29,005 nucleotides of DNA from an uncultured Massilia sp. GTDB taxonomy: Bacteria > Pseudomonadota > Gammaproteobacteria > Burkholderiales > Burkholderiaceae. Location of the stretch: the NCBI GenBank assembly GCA_946886065.1, contig CAMPHU010000035.1, positions 1 to 29,005 of the forward strand, in the 5' to 3' direction. Shown here piece by piece: positions 1 to 8,084 of the stretch. The position numbers and the translations under genes were made by a program. The notes below the pieces were generated by a model that saw only the letters and a program-made list of their open reading frames with translations, was not told the DNA's origin and searched no databases. Numbering within the stretch: position 1 is the stretch's first letter; every line of letters starts with the position of its first letter.

Positions 1-59
1 CAACACCCCTCCCCCCACTCCAGCGTACTGTAGAAGCCCACCCACATCCCAGGCTTCAC

Positions 60-1262
60 ATGGCAACACCCCGCATCACCTCCCTGCGCCGCTACCGCCG
101 CCGCGCCAAGCGCCCGGCGATGCTGATGGCCGGCTTCCTCGGCGGCTACTGCGCCGGCCACCTGGCCGCGGCGCTGCGCCGAGCGCGCCTCGGTGCTCGT
201 GACAAGCGCAAGACCGTGCGCGACCTCGACGGCCGCCGCATCGTCCACAGCGCCAGCGACGCCATCCTCTCCATCGACGGGAACAACGCGATCCTGATGG
301 CCAACCCGGCCGCCGCCGCCATGTTCGGCACCAGCGTCGCGGCAATGCAGGGCGCGCCGCTGGCGCGCTACATCCAGGCGCCCAGCGCGGCCGCGCGCAC
401 CCCGCTCGACTACTTCCCGGCCGGCAGCGGCCGCGCCGGACGGCGCGCCACCGACTACGCCGTCACCGGCATCCGCGCCAACGGCCACCTGTTCCCGATC
501 GAGGGCTCGATCTCCCCGGTCCAGCACGACGGCCGCGAGATCTACACCGTGATCCTGCGCGACGTCTCCGAACGCCACCTGGTGCAGCAGACCCTGGCCC
601 GCTCGCACGACCAGTTGCGCCAGCTCTCGTCCGCCCTGCAGACCATCCGCGAAGAGGAACGCACCCACATCGCGCGCGAGCTGCACGACGATCTCGGCCA
701 GCTGCTCGCCTCGCTGCGCATGGACCTGACCCTGCTGGGGCGCACCGAGCCCCTGCCGCAAGCCAGCGCGCGCCTGATCCAGGGCATGGAAACCAACCTG
801 CTGACGGCCATCACCTCGCTGCGCCGCATCGCCACCAACCTGCGCCCGCGCGCCCTCGACGAGGGCGGCCTGTACTTCGCCCTGCAAGGCCTGCGCGACG
901 ATTTCGTCGAGCGCCACGGCATCGCCTGCACCCTGCTGGCCGACGAATCCGAGCTGCGCCTGGACGATGCGGCCAGCACCGCGATCTTCCGCATCGTGCA
1001 GGAAGCGCTGACCAACGTGGCGCGCCATGCGCAGGCCGGCAGCGTGCTGCTCAACCTGTTCCGCACCAACCACGACCTGATGGTGACCATCCGCGACGAC
1101 GGCCGCGGCATCCGCGCCGAAGACATGGACAAGGCCCAGTCGCTGGGCCTGGTCGGCATGCGCGAGCGGGTCTGGAACATGGGCGGCGACATCTCCATCA
1201 GCGACGAGCCGCCTGGCACCCGCATCGACATCGTCCTTCCCGTCGCCAGCCACCTCGTCTGA
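60..1262 (+). CDS. PAS-domain sensor histidine kinase (HisKA_3 / NarL-type)
   Basis: A 400-residue sensor kinase. It begins with an Arg-rich, weakly hydrophobic segment (about residues 1-45), so membrane attachment is uncertain. A PAS domain follows (about 60-175). The HisKA_3 dimerisation region contains the phospho-acceptor motif ARELHDDLGQ with His209. The HATPase_c domain shows the N box (EALTNVARH, about 315-323), DDGRG (346-350) and GLVGMRER (363-370). Family knowledge: such kinases autophosphorylate on His and pass phosphate to NarL/LuxR-type response regulators. No response regulator lies in the window, though one could lie just upstream of base 1. The start at 60 has no strong ribosome binding site; Met21 is an alternative. 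The signal is unknown. The enzyme class is clear and the pathway is not. Confidence 0.93.
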   Translation: MATPRITSLRRYRRRAKRPAMLMAGFLGGYCAGHLAAALRRARLGARDKRKTVRDLDGRRIVHSASDAILSIDGNNAILMANPAAAAMFGTSVAAMQGAPLARYIQAPSAAARTPLDYFPAGSGRAGRRATDYAVTGIRANGHLFPIEGSISPVQHDGREIYTVILRDVSERHLVQQTLARSHDQLRQLSSALQTIREEERTHIARELHDDLGQLLASLRMDLTLLGRTEPLPQASARLIQGMETNLLTAITSLRRIATNLRPRALDEGGLYFALQGLRDDFVERHGIACTLLADESELRLDDAASTAIFRIVQEALTNVARHAQAGSVLLNLFRTNHDLMVTIRDDGRGIRAEDMDKAQSLGLVGMRERVWNMGGDISISDEPPGTRIDIVLPVASHLV

Positions 1263-1388
1263 CGCTGGTTTGACGCATCGGCAAGATGGCTTGATTGTCA
1301 TCAACGCGACATATTGCCCCGATAAGATCCCGGTCGATCCGAGTGACACCGCGCACTCGACGTCTTGTGAAACCAACTGGAGATCTTC

Positions 1389-2402
1389 ATGAAGTATCAA
1401 TGCCTCGCCGCCGCACTGCTGTCCTGCCTCCCGCTGTTCGCCCACGCCCAAAGCAACGTCCAGGTCTATGGCGTGATGGACGCGGCCATCGCAATCGAGG
1501 ACACCGACGCTCCGGGCGAAGACCGCCGCACCGTGATCAACTCGGGCAACCAGTCGAGCAGCCGCCTCGGCTTCCGTGGCACCGAGGATCTGGGCAACGG
1601 CCTGAAGGCACTGTTCAACATCGAGGCGGGCGTGGCCCTGGACACCGGCGCCGCCGATTCGACCCTGTTCGGCCGCCGCGCCGTGGTCGGCCTGCAAGGC
1701 AATTTCGGCACCGTGACCATCGGCCGCGAGTACAGCCCGATCGCCGCCGTCGCCGCCGCGACCGACATCCTGGGCCAGGGTATGTTCGGCAGCAACCTGT
1801 CGGCCTTCGGCACCAACCGCCTGACCCGCCGCCTGGCCAACTCGGTCAACTACAAGAGCAATTCGCTGTCCGGCTTCGTCGTCAACGCCGCCTACTCGAC
1901 CGGCGAGAAGACCGTCGATCCGTCGGGCGACCTGATGGGCGTGTCGGTGGAATACAAGACCGGCGGCCTGTACCTGGGCGGCGGCTACCATGTGTTCGAG
2001 CGCCTGGCGAGCGGCGACGACAAGGAATGGGCGGCCGGCGCCGGCTACGCCTTCGGTCCGTTCGAGATCAAGGGCAACTACCTGGTCGCCGATCCGGAAG
2101 GCGCCAACAACGAGTACAAGAACGCCAACCTGGGCGCTGCCTACGGCGTCGGCTCGAACAAGTTCTTCCTGAACTTCCAGCAGCAAAAGCTGGAAACCGG
2201 CGCCAAGGGCAACACCATCTCGCTGGCCTACACCTACGCACTGTCGAAGCGCACCAACATCTACACGACCTACGCCCAGCTGCGCAACAACGGCCGCGGC
2301 GTGTTCGCGATCAACTCCTCGTCGACCTCGGTCGCGCCGCCGGCCACCGCCCTGGGCGCCGATCCGTCGGTGTTCAGCCTGGGTCTGCGTCACACCTTCT
2401 GA
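1389..2402 (+). CDS. Outer-membrane porin (Gram-negative porin family)
   Basis: A 337-residue general diffusion porin of the betaproteobacterial type. It has a classical signal peptide (residues 1-20, cleavage after LFAHA). The mature protein starts QSNVQVYGVMD, the first beta strand usual for this family. It includes SSRLGFRGTEDLGNGLKA, a family hallmark, and ends in LGLRHTF; the terminal Phe is the outer-membrane assembly signal. Length is normal (about 330-390 expected). A GGAG ribosome binding site lies about 7 bases before the ATG. The gene is separated from the upstream kinase by 126 bases and ends at a strong terminator, so it is probably monocistronic. Porins of this family form trimers that admit small hydrophilic solutes; the preferred solute cannot be told from sequence. 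Confidence 0.95.
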   Translation: MKYQCLAAALLSCLPLFAHAQSNVQVYGVMDAAIAIEDTDAPGEDRRTVINSGNQSSSRLGFRGTEDLGNGLKALFNIEAGVALDTGAADSTLFGRRAVVGLQGNFGTVTIGREYSPIAAVAAATDILGQGMFGSNLSAFGTNRLTRRLANSVNYKSNSLSGFVVNAAYSTGEKTVDPSGDLMGVSVEYKTGGLYLGGGYHVFERLASGDDKEWAAGAGYAFGPFEIKGNYLVADPEGANNEYKNANLGAAYGVGSNKFFLNFQQQKLETGAKGNTISLAYTYALSKRTNIYTTYAQLRNNGRGVFAINSSSTSVAPPATALGADPSVFSLGLRHTF

Positions 2403-2480
2403 GAACGCTGCGCCGGGCATGCGGCATGAGGCCGCGCGCCACGGCCGCCGCAAGCTCGCCGCGTCCGCGGCGAGCGCCTG

Positions 2481-2503
2481 AAGCCGGCTGCGCCGGCTTT
2501 TTT
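2481..2503 (+). terminator. Rho-independent terminator of the porin gene
   Basis: An 8-bp perfect stem (AAGCCGGC / GCCGGCTT) with a 3-base loop, followed by an unbroken run of T. It lies 79 bases after the porin stop. Its T tract overlaps the stop codon of the convergent small gene at 2502. Confidence 0.88.
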
Positions 2504-2813
2504 ATGCGCGCAACCGGGAGCCGTCAGGATTGGTGGCTTCGGCATCCTTCCTGGTCGGGTAGTACACCTTCTTCATTTCCAGCTCATAGAAGAGGATGCC
2601 GTGGATGCCTTGTGCTTCCGTCTTTTTTACCGGCCGTTTCCAGATGTTGCGGAATGCCGCCTCGAGCGCCTTCCTGTCGCTGTTCGCATAAACCTCATCA
2701 ATGAAGGCGATGTCCGTCGCGTTCGGGAAGACAAGGGCGAACTCCTCGTCCGTCGCGGCAAAAATGTCGTAGACGCAGTTGGCGGCGCCATCGATGACCT
2801 GGATATTTTTCAT
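2502..2813 (-). CDS. Small conserved protein of unknown function
   Basis: A 103-residue soluble protein beginning MKNIQVIDGAANCVYDIF, with no signal peptide or membrane segment. The open frame extends further upstream, but the added residues are Arg-rich and read like non-coding translation, so the ATG at 2811-2813 is preferred. No strong ribosome binding site is visible. Acidic and aromatic residues are evenly spread, and the middle contains a basic patch (NIWKRPVKK) followed by GIHGILFYELEMKKVYYPTRKD. I recall similar uncharacterised proteins in beta- and gammaproteobacteria, but no domain I can name with a function. It lies 67 bases behind the diguanylate cyclase on the same strand and could share its transcript. 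Confidence 0.75.
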   Translation of the reverse strand: MKNIQVIDGAANCVYDIFAATDEEFALVFPNATDIAFIDEVYANSDRKALEAAFRNIWKRPVKKTEAQGIHGILFYELEMKKVYYPTRKDAEATNPDGSRLRA

Positions 2814-2880
2814 GGAATTGAGCGTATCGTGGCGCCGGGCGTCCGGCCCATGCCGGTTCGGGCGCAGCGCGCCCACCATC

Positions 2881-4071
2881 CTATCCGGTACGCCGCACCA
2901 GCGCCAGATACGGCTCCGGCGCACGCGCCACGACGCGGTTGCGCCCCGCCTCCTTGGCTTCGTACATGGTCTCGTCGGCGCGCGCCAGCGCGGCCTCGAG
3001 CGCTTCGCCGCGTGCGATCACGGTGACGCCGACGCTCAGGGTGAGCATCTTCATCTTGCCGGACTCCGGACGCGCCACGGCGCTCTCCACGGCCAGGCGC
3101 AGTTTTTCGCCCACCGCGGTAGCCGCGGCAAGGTCGGTATCCGGCAGCAGCAGCGCGAATTCGTCGCCGCCCAGGCGCGCCAGCACGTCGCCGCCGCGCA
3201 GCACCTTGCGCACGCTGTCGGCCACCAGGCGCAGCGCGGCGTCGCCGGCCGCATGCCCGCCGGCGTCGTTGACCGCCTTGAAGTGATCGAGATCGACCAG
3301 CATCAGGCCCAGCGGCTTGCCGCTGCGGATGGAACGCGCGCGCTCGCGCGCGGCCATGTCGGAGAAGGCCTTGCGCGACCAGGCGCCGGTCAGGTCGTCG
3401 TGCCGCGCCGCGAACTCGGCACGCGCAACGATCTCGCGGTAGGCCATCAACAGGCCGCCCAGGGCCAGGGCAGGCAGCGCCAGCGAAGCGCCGACCAGGA
3501 ACAGGACGCCGGTGTCGCTCGGCTGCAGCAGCGACACCGGTGCATGCCCGGCCGCCCCGACCCAGGCGATGCGGCCCGCGTGGCCCAGCGCCACCAGTAC
3601 GCACATGCCCAGCACGAAACCTTGCGCATACCAGCGCCGCGGCCACGCATCGCGCGTGGACAGGACGGTGCGGACGATCTCGACGCAGGCGCAGATCTGG
3701 AACAGCGAGACCACGGCGCTGCGCCCGGCGAAGGAGTCGATCTGATAATGAAAGAAGGCCACCAGGATGCCGAGGGCGATTACCAGCGCGGCCAGCACCG
3801 GCTTGCCGGCGTCGCGCCCGGCGAGCTGGCGGTAGCCCGCCATCAGGGCCGCGCTGGCGGCCGCGTAGGCGACGTTCGCGCCTTCATAGGCGAGCACCGG
3901 CGGCAGCTCGCGCCCGAAGGCGTACAGCACGTTGCCGACCATGCCCAGCACCGAGGCGAGCAGCATGGCGCGCATGCCGCGCACGCCGTCCGAGGTCACG
4001 GACAGCAAGGCGAGGAAGCTCAGGAAGCAAAGCAGCGAGGCGATGAGGAAGATCTGCTGGGTAGCGAGCAT
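2881..4071 (-). CDS. Membrane-bound diguanylate cyclase (GGDEF)
   Basis: A 396-residue protein with about six or seven hydrophobic segments in its first 215 residues and a C-terminal GGDEF domain. The domain has HDDLTGAWSRKAF at its start, the metal and substrate region VDLDHFKAVND, and the signature RLGGDEFALLLP (GGDEF at about 301-305). An RxxD inhibitory site (RGGD, about 292-295) sits exactly five residues before GGDEF. Family knowledge: such enzymes make c-di-GMP from two GTP and are inhibited by product through RxxD. The sensory part resembles no named membrane sensor I can assign. An upstream GTG (4107) is in frame but lies inside a long inverted repeat, so I chose the ATG at 4071; neither start has a good ribosome binding site. 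Confidence 0.9.
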   Translation of the reverse strand: MLATQQIFLIASLLCFLSFLALLSVTSDGVRGMRAMLLASVLGMVGNVLYAFGRELPPVLAYEGANVAYAAASAALMAGYRQLAGRDAGKPVLAALVIALGILVAFFHYQIDSFAGRSAVVSLFQICACVEIVRTVLSTRDAWPRRWYAQGFVLGMCVLVALGHAGRIAWVGAAGHAPVSLLQPSDTGVLFLVGASLALPALALGGLLMAYREIVARAEFAARHDDLTGAWSRKAFSDMAARERARSIRSGKPLGLMLVDLDHFKAVNDAGGHAAGDAALRLVADSVRKVLRGGDVLARLGGDEFALLLPDTDLAAATAVGEKLRLAVESAVARPESGKMKMLTLSVGVTVIARGEALEAALARADETMYEAKEAGRNRVVARAPEPYLALVRRTG

Positions 4072-4099
4072 CGGATGGCGGACTGGAATCGGCAGGCTG

Positions 4100-4158
4100 G
4101 CGCGCACTCCGGCGCAGGTGTGCCGCTATTATGGGCACGAACGCGCCGGAGTGCGCGC
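4100..4158. repeat. Perfect 16-bp inverted repeat, hairpin-forming
   Basis: The arms at 4100-4115 and 4143-4158 are exact reverse complements over 16 bases. The 27-base spacer contains a second 5-bp stem (GTGCC 4120-4124 / GGCAC 4134-4138). It lies 44 bases beyond the stop of the large sensor gene and upstream of the cyclase ATG. No T run follows on the minus strand, so it is not a standard terminator. Confidence 0.85.
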
Positions 4159-4202
4159 AAGATTCGCTTCAACAGTGGCCGATCGGCCACAGGTATGGTC
4201 AA

Positions 4203-7200
4203 TCAGGCCACGTCCGCGGCTTCCCTGGCCGCCGTGCGCGCCGCGGCAAGTGGCGCGCCTTGCAAGGACAGCATCACTTCGGTGCCGCGCGCGGGACGGT
4301 TGCGGATCACCAGTACGGCGCCGATCCTGGCCGCGCGCTCGCGCATGCCGGTCAGTCCCCAGTGGCCGGGGCGGCCGTGCACCTGGACGTCCGGATCCAG
4401 CCCGATGCCGTCGTCGCGCACCGCCAGCACGACCCGGCCGCCGCCGCAGGTCAGGTCGATCTCGATCAGCCGCGCACGTGCATGGCGTACGGCATTGGCG
4501 ATGGCTTCGCGGGCGATGTGCAGCACCTCGTCGTGCGCCTCCGGCGCGAGCTGCACGCAGCTGCCCTCGGTGCGCACTGCCACCCGCACGCCGCTGCCCT
4601 CGCGCAGCTGGTCGGCCGCTTCCCCAAGGGCTTGCGCCAGGGTGGGCGTGCTCCCGGCGACGCGCAAGTCCATGACCTGGTCGCGCCCTTCGGCCACCAC
4701 CTGGTCGGCCAGGTCGAGCGCGCGGTCCAGCTGCGCGCGCGCCTCGCTGCCCGGCTCGAGGCGCTGCGCCAGCACCTGCAGGCGCAGGATCAGCCCCTGC
4801 AGGCTTTGCAGGAAGGTGTCGTGCAGGGTGCGCGCGATGCGTTCGCGCTCGCCCAGCCGCTCTTCCATCCGCGCCTGGAACTGGCGCTTCACCTGCACCA
4901 GGCGCAGCCGGTACAGCAGGAACACGGCCAGTATCCCGAGCGCCACGCACAGGGCCGCGAACCAGCGTGTCTGGACGAAGCGCGGGCGAATCTCGAACTG
5001 CGGCCCGCTCACCACGCCGCTCGCCACGCCATCCTCGTTGACGGCGGCGACCTCGAAGCGGTAGCTGCCCGGCCCCAGGTTGGTGTAGTAGGCCACGCGG
5101 CGCGTGCCGACGTCCTGCCAGCCACGGTCCAGGCCCGCCAGCCGGTAGCGGAAGCCGACGCGCTCGGGCATGGTGTAGCTCAGGGCCGTGTAGTCGATCT
5201 GCAGCTGCTCGGTGCCGGGCGCGAAGACCGCGACTTCGCCCGGACGGTGGCGCTGCCCCCCTGCGTGGATGGCCTGGATCGCTACCGGCGGGGCCATCGT
5301 GTTGCGGCGCAGGCGCGCCGGGTCGAACCAGGCGGCGCCGCCGGTTCCCGCGACCCAGACCTTGCCGTCGGGCGCCACGAAGGTGGACGGCATGCGCACC
5401 AGGGTTTCCGCGCTGCCGGGATAGCCGTCGGCGTCGTTCCACAGGCTGGCGCGCAGCGTCAACGCGGCGTCCCGCATGGCCTTGCTCCAGTCCTCGGGGC
5501 GCACCCGCAGCAGCCCGCGGCTGGTGTTGAACCAGCGCTCGCCGTTCGCCGTCACCGCCATGCCGGAGACGTTCGACAGCATGTCGGGCTGCTCCGCCGC
5601 GATGGGCCGGAAGCGCCCCTCCTGCAGGACCGCCATGCCATTGTCGCCACTCAGCAGTACCTCGCTGCCAGCGTCGATGAAGCGTACGGCGCCCAGCGTG
5701 ATGCCGTCGCGCTCACCATATTCGCGCCAGCGTTCGCCGTCGCCCGCGGGGCCTTCGCGCACGACGAGGCGGTTGTTGCGCAGGCCGAACCAGATCCGGC
5801 CCCGGGCGTCGACGGTCACGAACAGCGCGCCCTTCAGTTGCGGGTGCGCCTCCGGCGGCAGCCATTTGCCGCCGCGCCAGCGGTACAGGCCGCGTCCGCC
5901 GATGCCCACCCATACGCTGTCGCCGTCCTGCGCGATCAGGATGACGAAATTGCGCGCAGCTTGCCCCGGCAAGACGGGCGGTAGCGGGATGCTTTCCAGC
6001 ACCTGGTCGCCGCGCCGCCGCTCGATCCGGCGATTGCCCCCGACCAGCACCGTGCCGTCGCCGGCTGCCCTCACCACGTAGGTCTTCTGGTCGGTCGGCA
6101 CTTGCCGCATGGCGCCGTTGTCCACGCGCCAAAGCCGCGCGTTGTCGGCGACGGAGTGGGTCACGGCCCAGATCGTCCCGAGACTGTCGTGCGCCAGCCC
6201 AAGGCGCTCGGCATCGGCGGGGAAAGGCAGGCGGATCAGCTTGTTATGCCGGAAGCGCTCCAGTCCGGCAACCGTGCCGACCCAGACGTTGCCCTCGCGG
6301 TCCTCCATCATGGAGTGCACGTTCAGGCTGCTCATCTGCCACGCCTGGTCGAGGTGCTCGTCGCCGATGCGGGACGGGAATTCGCCGCCGTGCGCCTGCC
6401 AGCTTGCTGGAAAGGAACGGCACAGGCCGATCGGGCAATTGCCGCTCCAGAAGTTGCCGTCGCGGTCGAACAGGCTCTGGAAGCTGCTGCTGGCCACGGA
6501 CTTGCGAGGAGCCGGGCGCCAGCCGCCCGCCGGTTCGGGCAAGGGCTGCACCCTGCCCTCGGCGATGAGCCACTCCCGTCCATCCGGCGAACTCAGGAGC
6601 AAGGGATGGCGCTTTTCTTCCAGCGCCGGCGCGAAGCGTCCGCCGGCGCGGTCGAACAAGTGCAGCACCTTGCCGTCCGAAGCCCACAGGCGGTCGTAAT
6701 GGTCGCGGTAGACGTATTCGGCGCGCGCGACGGGGAAATTCTGCGTCGCGCCCATGCGGGTCAGGATGCCGTCGCGGACCCGGAACAGGCCGGTGGTCGA
6801 GGCCACCCAGGCGCTGCCGTCACGCTCGAAAGCGATGCTGTAGGTGGCCCCGAGCGGATCGCCCGCAACCGGCGACACATGCTGCAGGCGTCCATCGCGC
6901 AGCACGCTCAATCCGCCGAAGGTGTAGCCGATCCACAACTCGCCGTTGGGGTGAGGCGCCAAGGCCGTGATGCTCTTGCCGAGCAGGCGTTCGCCGCCGC
7001 GGGGCTCGAAAGCCTCGAAACGCACGCCGTCGAAGCGGTACAGGCCCGAGGTGGTGCCGAGCCAGATCCAGCCGTCGCTGGTCTGGGCCATGGCGTCGAT
7101 CTCGCGCGGGGCGCCATGCTCCCCGGTCCAGATGTCGTGGTGGAAGGCGCCCAGGCGCACGGCGGGATCGAGCGCGCACGCGGGCGCCGTCCAGCCCAGC

Positions 7201-7250
7201 CACAAGGCGAGCGCCAGCAGAAGAAAGTTCAAACGGATCGGGAAATGCAC
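4203..7250 (-). CDS. Two-component sensor with Reg_prop propellers, Y_Y_Y domain and HisKA_3 kinase
   Basis: About 1015 residues from the GTG at 7248-7250. A signal peptide comes first (about 1-26, ending APACA). I count about 14 propeller repeats of the DGxxWxGTxxGLxRF type, enough for two seven-bladed domains. Then follow a Y_Y_Y domain (LSYTMPERVGFRYRLAGLD through GSYRFEVAAVNEDG), one transmembrane helix (WFAALCVALGILAVFLLY), a HisKA_3 region with TLHDTFLQSLQGL (about His810) and HATPase_c (REAIANAVRHA, RDDGIGL, WGLTGMRER). Family knowledge: the periplasmic propellers sense a ligand and the kinase phosphorylates a LuxR-type regulator; none is adjacent here. An ATG at 7331 adds 27 residues, but that stretch is AT-richer than the gene and would bury the signal peptide, so the GTG is preferred. 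Confidence 0.92.
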   Translation of the reverse strand: MHFPIRLNFLLLALALWLGWTAPACALDPAVRLGAFHHDIWTGEHGAPREIDAMAQTSDGWIWLGTTSGLYRFDGVRFEAFEPRGGERLLGKSITALAPHPNGELWIGYTFGGLSVLRDGRLQHVSPVAGDPLGATYSIAFERDGSAWVASTTGLFRVRDGILTRMGATQNFPVARAEYVYRDHYDRLWASDGKVLHLFDRAGGRFAPALEEKRHPLLLSSPDGREWLIAEGRVQPLPEPAGGWRPAPRKSVASSSFQSLFDRDGNFWSGNCPIGLCRSFPASWQAHGGEFPSRIGDEHLDQAWQMSSLNVHSMMEDREGNVWVGTVAGLERFRHNKLIRLPFPADAERLGLAHDSLGTIWAVTHSVADNARLWRVDNGAMRQVPTDQKTYVVRAAGDGTVLVGGNRRIERRRGDQVLESIPLPPVLPGQAARNFVILIAQDGDSVWVGIGGRGLYRWRGGKWLPPEAHPQLKGALFVTVDARGRIWFGLRNNRLVVREGPAGDGERWREYGERDGITLGAVRFIDAGSEVLLSGDNGMAVLQEGRFRPIAAEQPDMLSNVSGMAVTANGERWFNTSRGLLRVRPEDWSKAMRDAALTLRASLWNDADGYPGSAETLVRMPSTFVAPDGKVWVAGTGGAAWFDPARLRRNTMAPPVAIQAIHAGGQRHRPGEVAVFAPGTEQLQIDYTALSYTMPERVGFRYRLAGLDRGWQDVGTRRVAYYTNLGPGSYRFEVAAVNEDGVASGVVSGPQFEIRPRFVQTRWFAALCVALGILAVFLLYRLRLVQVKRQFQARMEERLGERERIARTLHDTFLQSLQGLILRLQVLAQRLEPGSEARAQLDRALDLADQVVAEGRDQVMDLRVAGSTPTLAQALGEAADQLREGSGVRVAVRTEGSCVQLAPEAHDEVLHIAREAIANAVRHARARLIEIDLTCGGGRVVLAVRDDGIGLDPDVQVHGRPGHWGLTGMRERAARIGAVLVIRNRPARGTEVMLSLQGAPLAAARTAAREAADVA

Positions 7251-7367
7251 GGAATAGGGGTGTTCAGATGGATTGGTCAGCAACACCGTATTGTATTGAC
7301 AGCTTGCTGCAATGCCGCATGCCTCTGCCATTTTCCAGAGGCCGGGCGGACGCGCCGCCCGCCATCG

Positions 7368-8045
7368 TCACTTGAGCCTGCAGGTCAGCACCCAGTAGAA
7401 CTCCCAGCGCGCCAGCTTGATTTCCTTGCCAACATTGCCGAGGCGCTTGCGCAGCGCGCTGTCGGTCGGATAGCTCTTGGCCAGCTCGTGGCGGCTGCCG
7501 TCCTCGTCCTCGAAGATCTGGTAGGTCGTGCCCTGGGCGTCGGTGCGCGCGATGGTGCCGCTTTCGCCTTCGATGTACTCGTCGTCGACCAGCACCAGCA
7601 GCACGTCCTTGCCGAGCCGCTTCTTGAGCTGGGCCAGCAAGGCGTCCTGCTCGTCGCGGTTGAGATGCGACCACAGGCCGGCCATGAAGACGGCGGTGAA
7701 TTTGCCGGATGCGTTGCCGCCCTCGCCTTCCAGGTCGGCCGGGAGATCGAACACATCCGCCTGGCGCCAGGTGACGTTGTCCAGGCCCTCGCCCAGCTCG
7801 CTCGCCACGGCCAGCATTTCCTCGTTGACATCGGTGGCGACGACCGAGGCCGCGCCCTGCGCGATCATCTCGGTCCAGACGCCCGTGCCGCAGGCCAGTT
7901 CCAGCACCCGGTGGCCGGACAGCAGGATGGCGAGCTGCTCGCCCGCCTCCAGCAAGTCTTCCGAGCGCTCTTCCGAGTGTTCGACCAGCGAGTGATAACG
8001 CTCCGCGTTGCGGGCGTAGTAAGCGGCGACCGCATCCTTGTTCAT
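7368..8045 (-). CDS. Class I SAM-dependent methyltransferase
   Basis: A 225-residue soluble protein. SAM-binding motif I is VLELACGTGVW (about 47-57) and motif II ends VVATDVNEEML, whose Asp would hold the SAM ribose. A later strand, FTAVFMAGLWSHLNRDEQD, matches the post-motif region of small-molecule methyltransferases. A good ribosome binding site (AAGGAAA) precedes the ATG. It begins 30 bases after the cysB stop on the same strand and is probably co-transcribed with cysB. The substrate is unknown; nothing in the sequence ties it to sulfur metabolism apart from position. Confidence 0.88.
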   Translation of the reverse strand: MNKDAVAAYYARNAERYHSLVEHSEERSEDLLEAGEQLAILLSGHRVLELACGTGVWTEMIAQGAASVVATDVNEEMLAVASELGEGLDNVTWRQADVFDLPADLEGEGGNASGKFTAVFMAGLWSHLNRDEQDALLAQLKKRLGKDVLLVLVDDEYIEGESGTIARTDAQGTTYQIFEDEDGSRHELAKSYPTDSALRKRLGNVGKEIKLARWEFYWVLTCRLK

Positions 8046-8058
8046 GGTGTTTCCTTTT

Positions 8059-8084
8059 TATTACAGTTCGTCGTATTACAGTTC
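8059..8084. repeat. Tandem 11-bp direct repeat at the cysB stop codon
   Basis: TATTACAGTTC occurs at 8059-8069 and again at 8074-8084, a 15-base period. On the minus strand it duplicates the last codons and stop of cysB, so a second in-frame Glu-Leu-stop follows the first, just before the ribosome binding site of the methyltransferase. Confidence 0.8.

Noticed and set aside
1340..1359. Small inverted repeat CGAGTG / CACTCG in the porin leader
   Set aside because: Six base pairs with an eight-base loop can easily occur by chance; no further support.
4072..4107. GTG start giving a 12-residue longer diguanylate cyclase
   Set aside because: The GTG lies inside the arm of the inverted repeat and lacks a properly spaced ribosome binding site; the ATG at 4071 starts just before the first hydrophobic helix.
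2779..5064. Plus-strand frame of 761 codons across the diguanylate cyclase and the sensor's 3' end
   Set aside because: It is antisense to real genes and has no recognisable domain.
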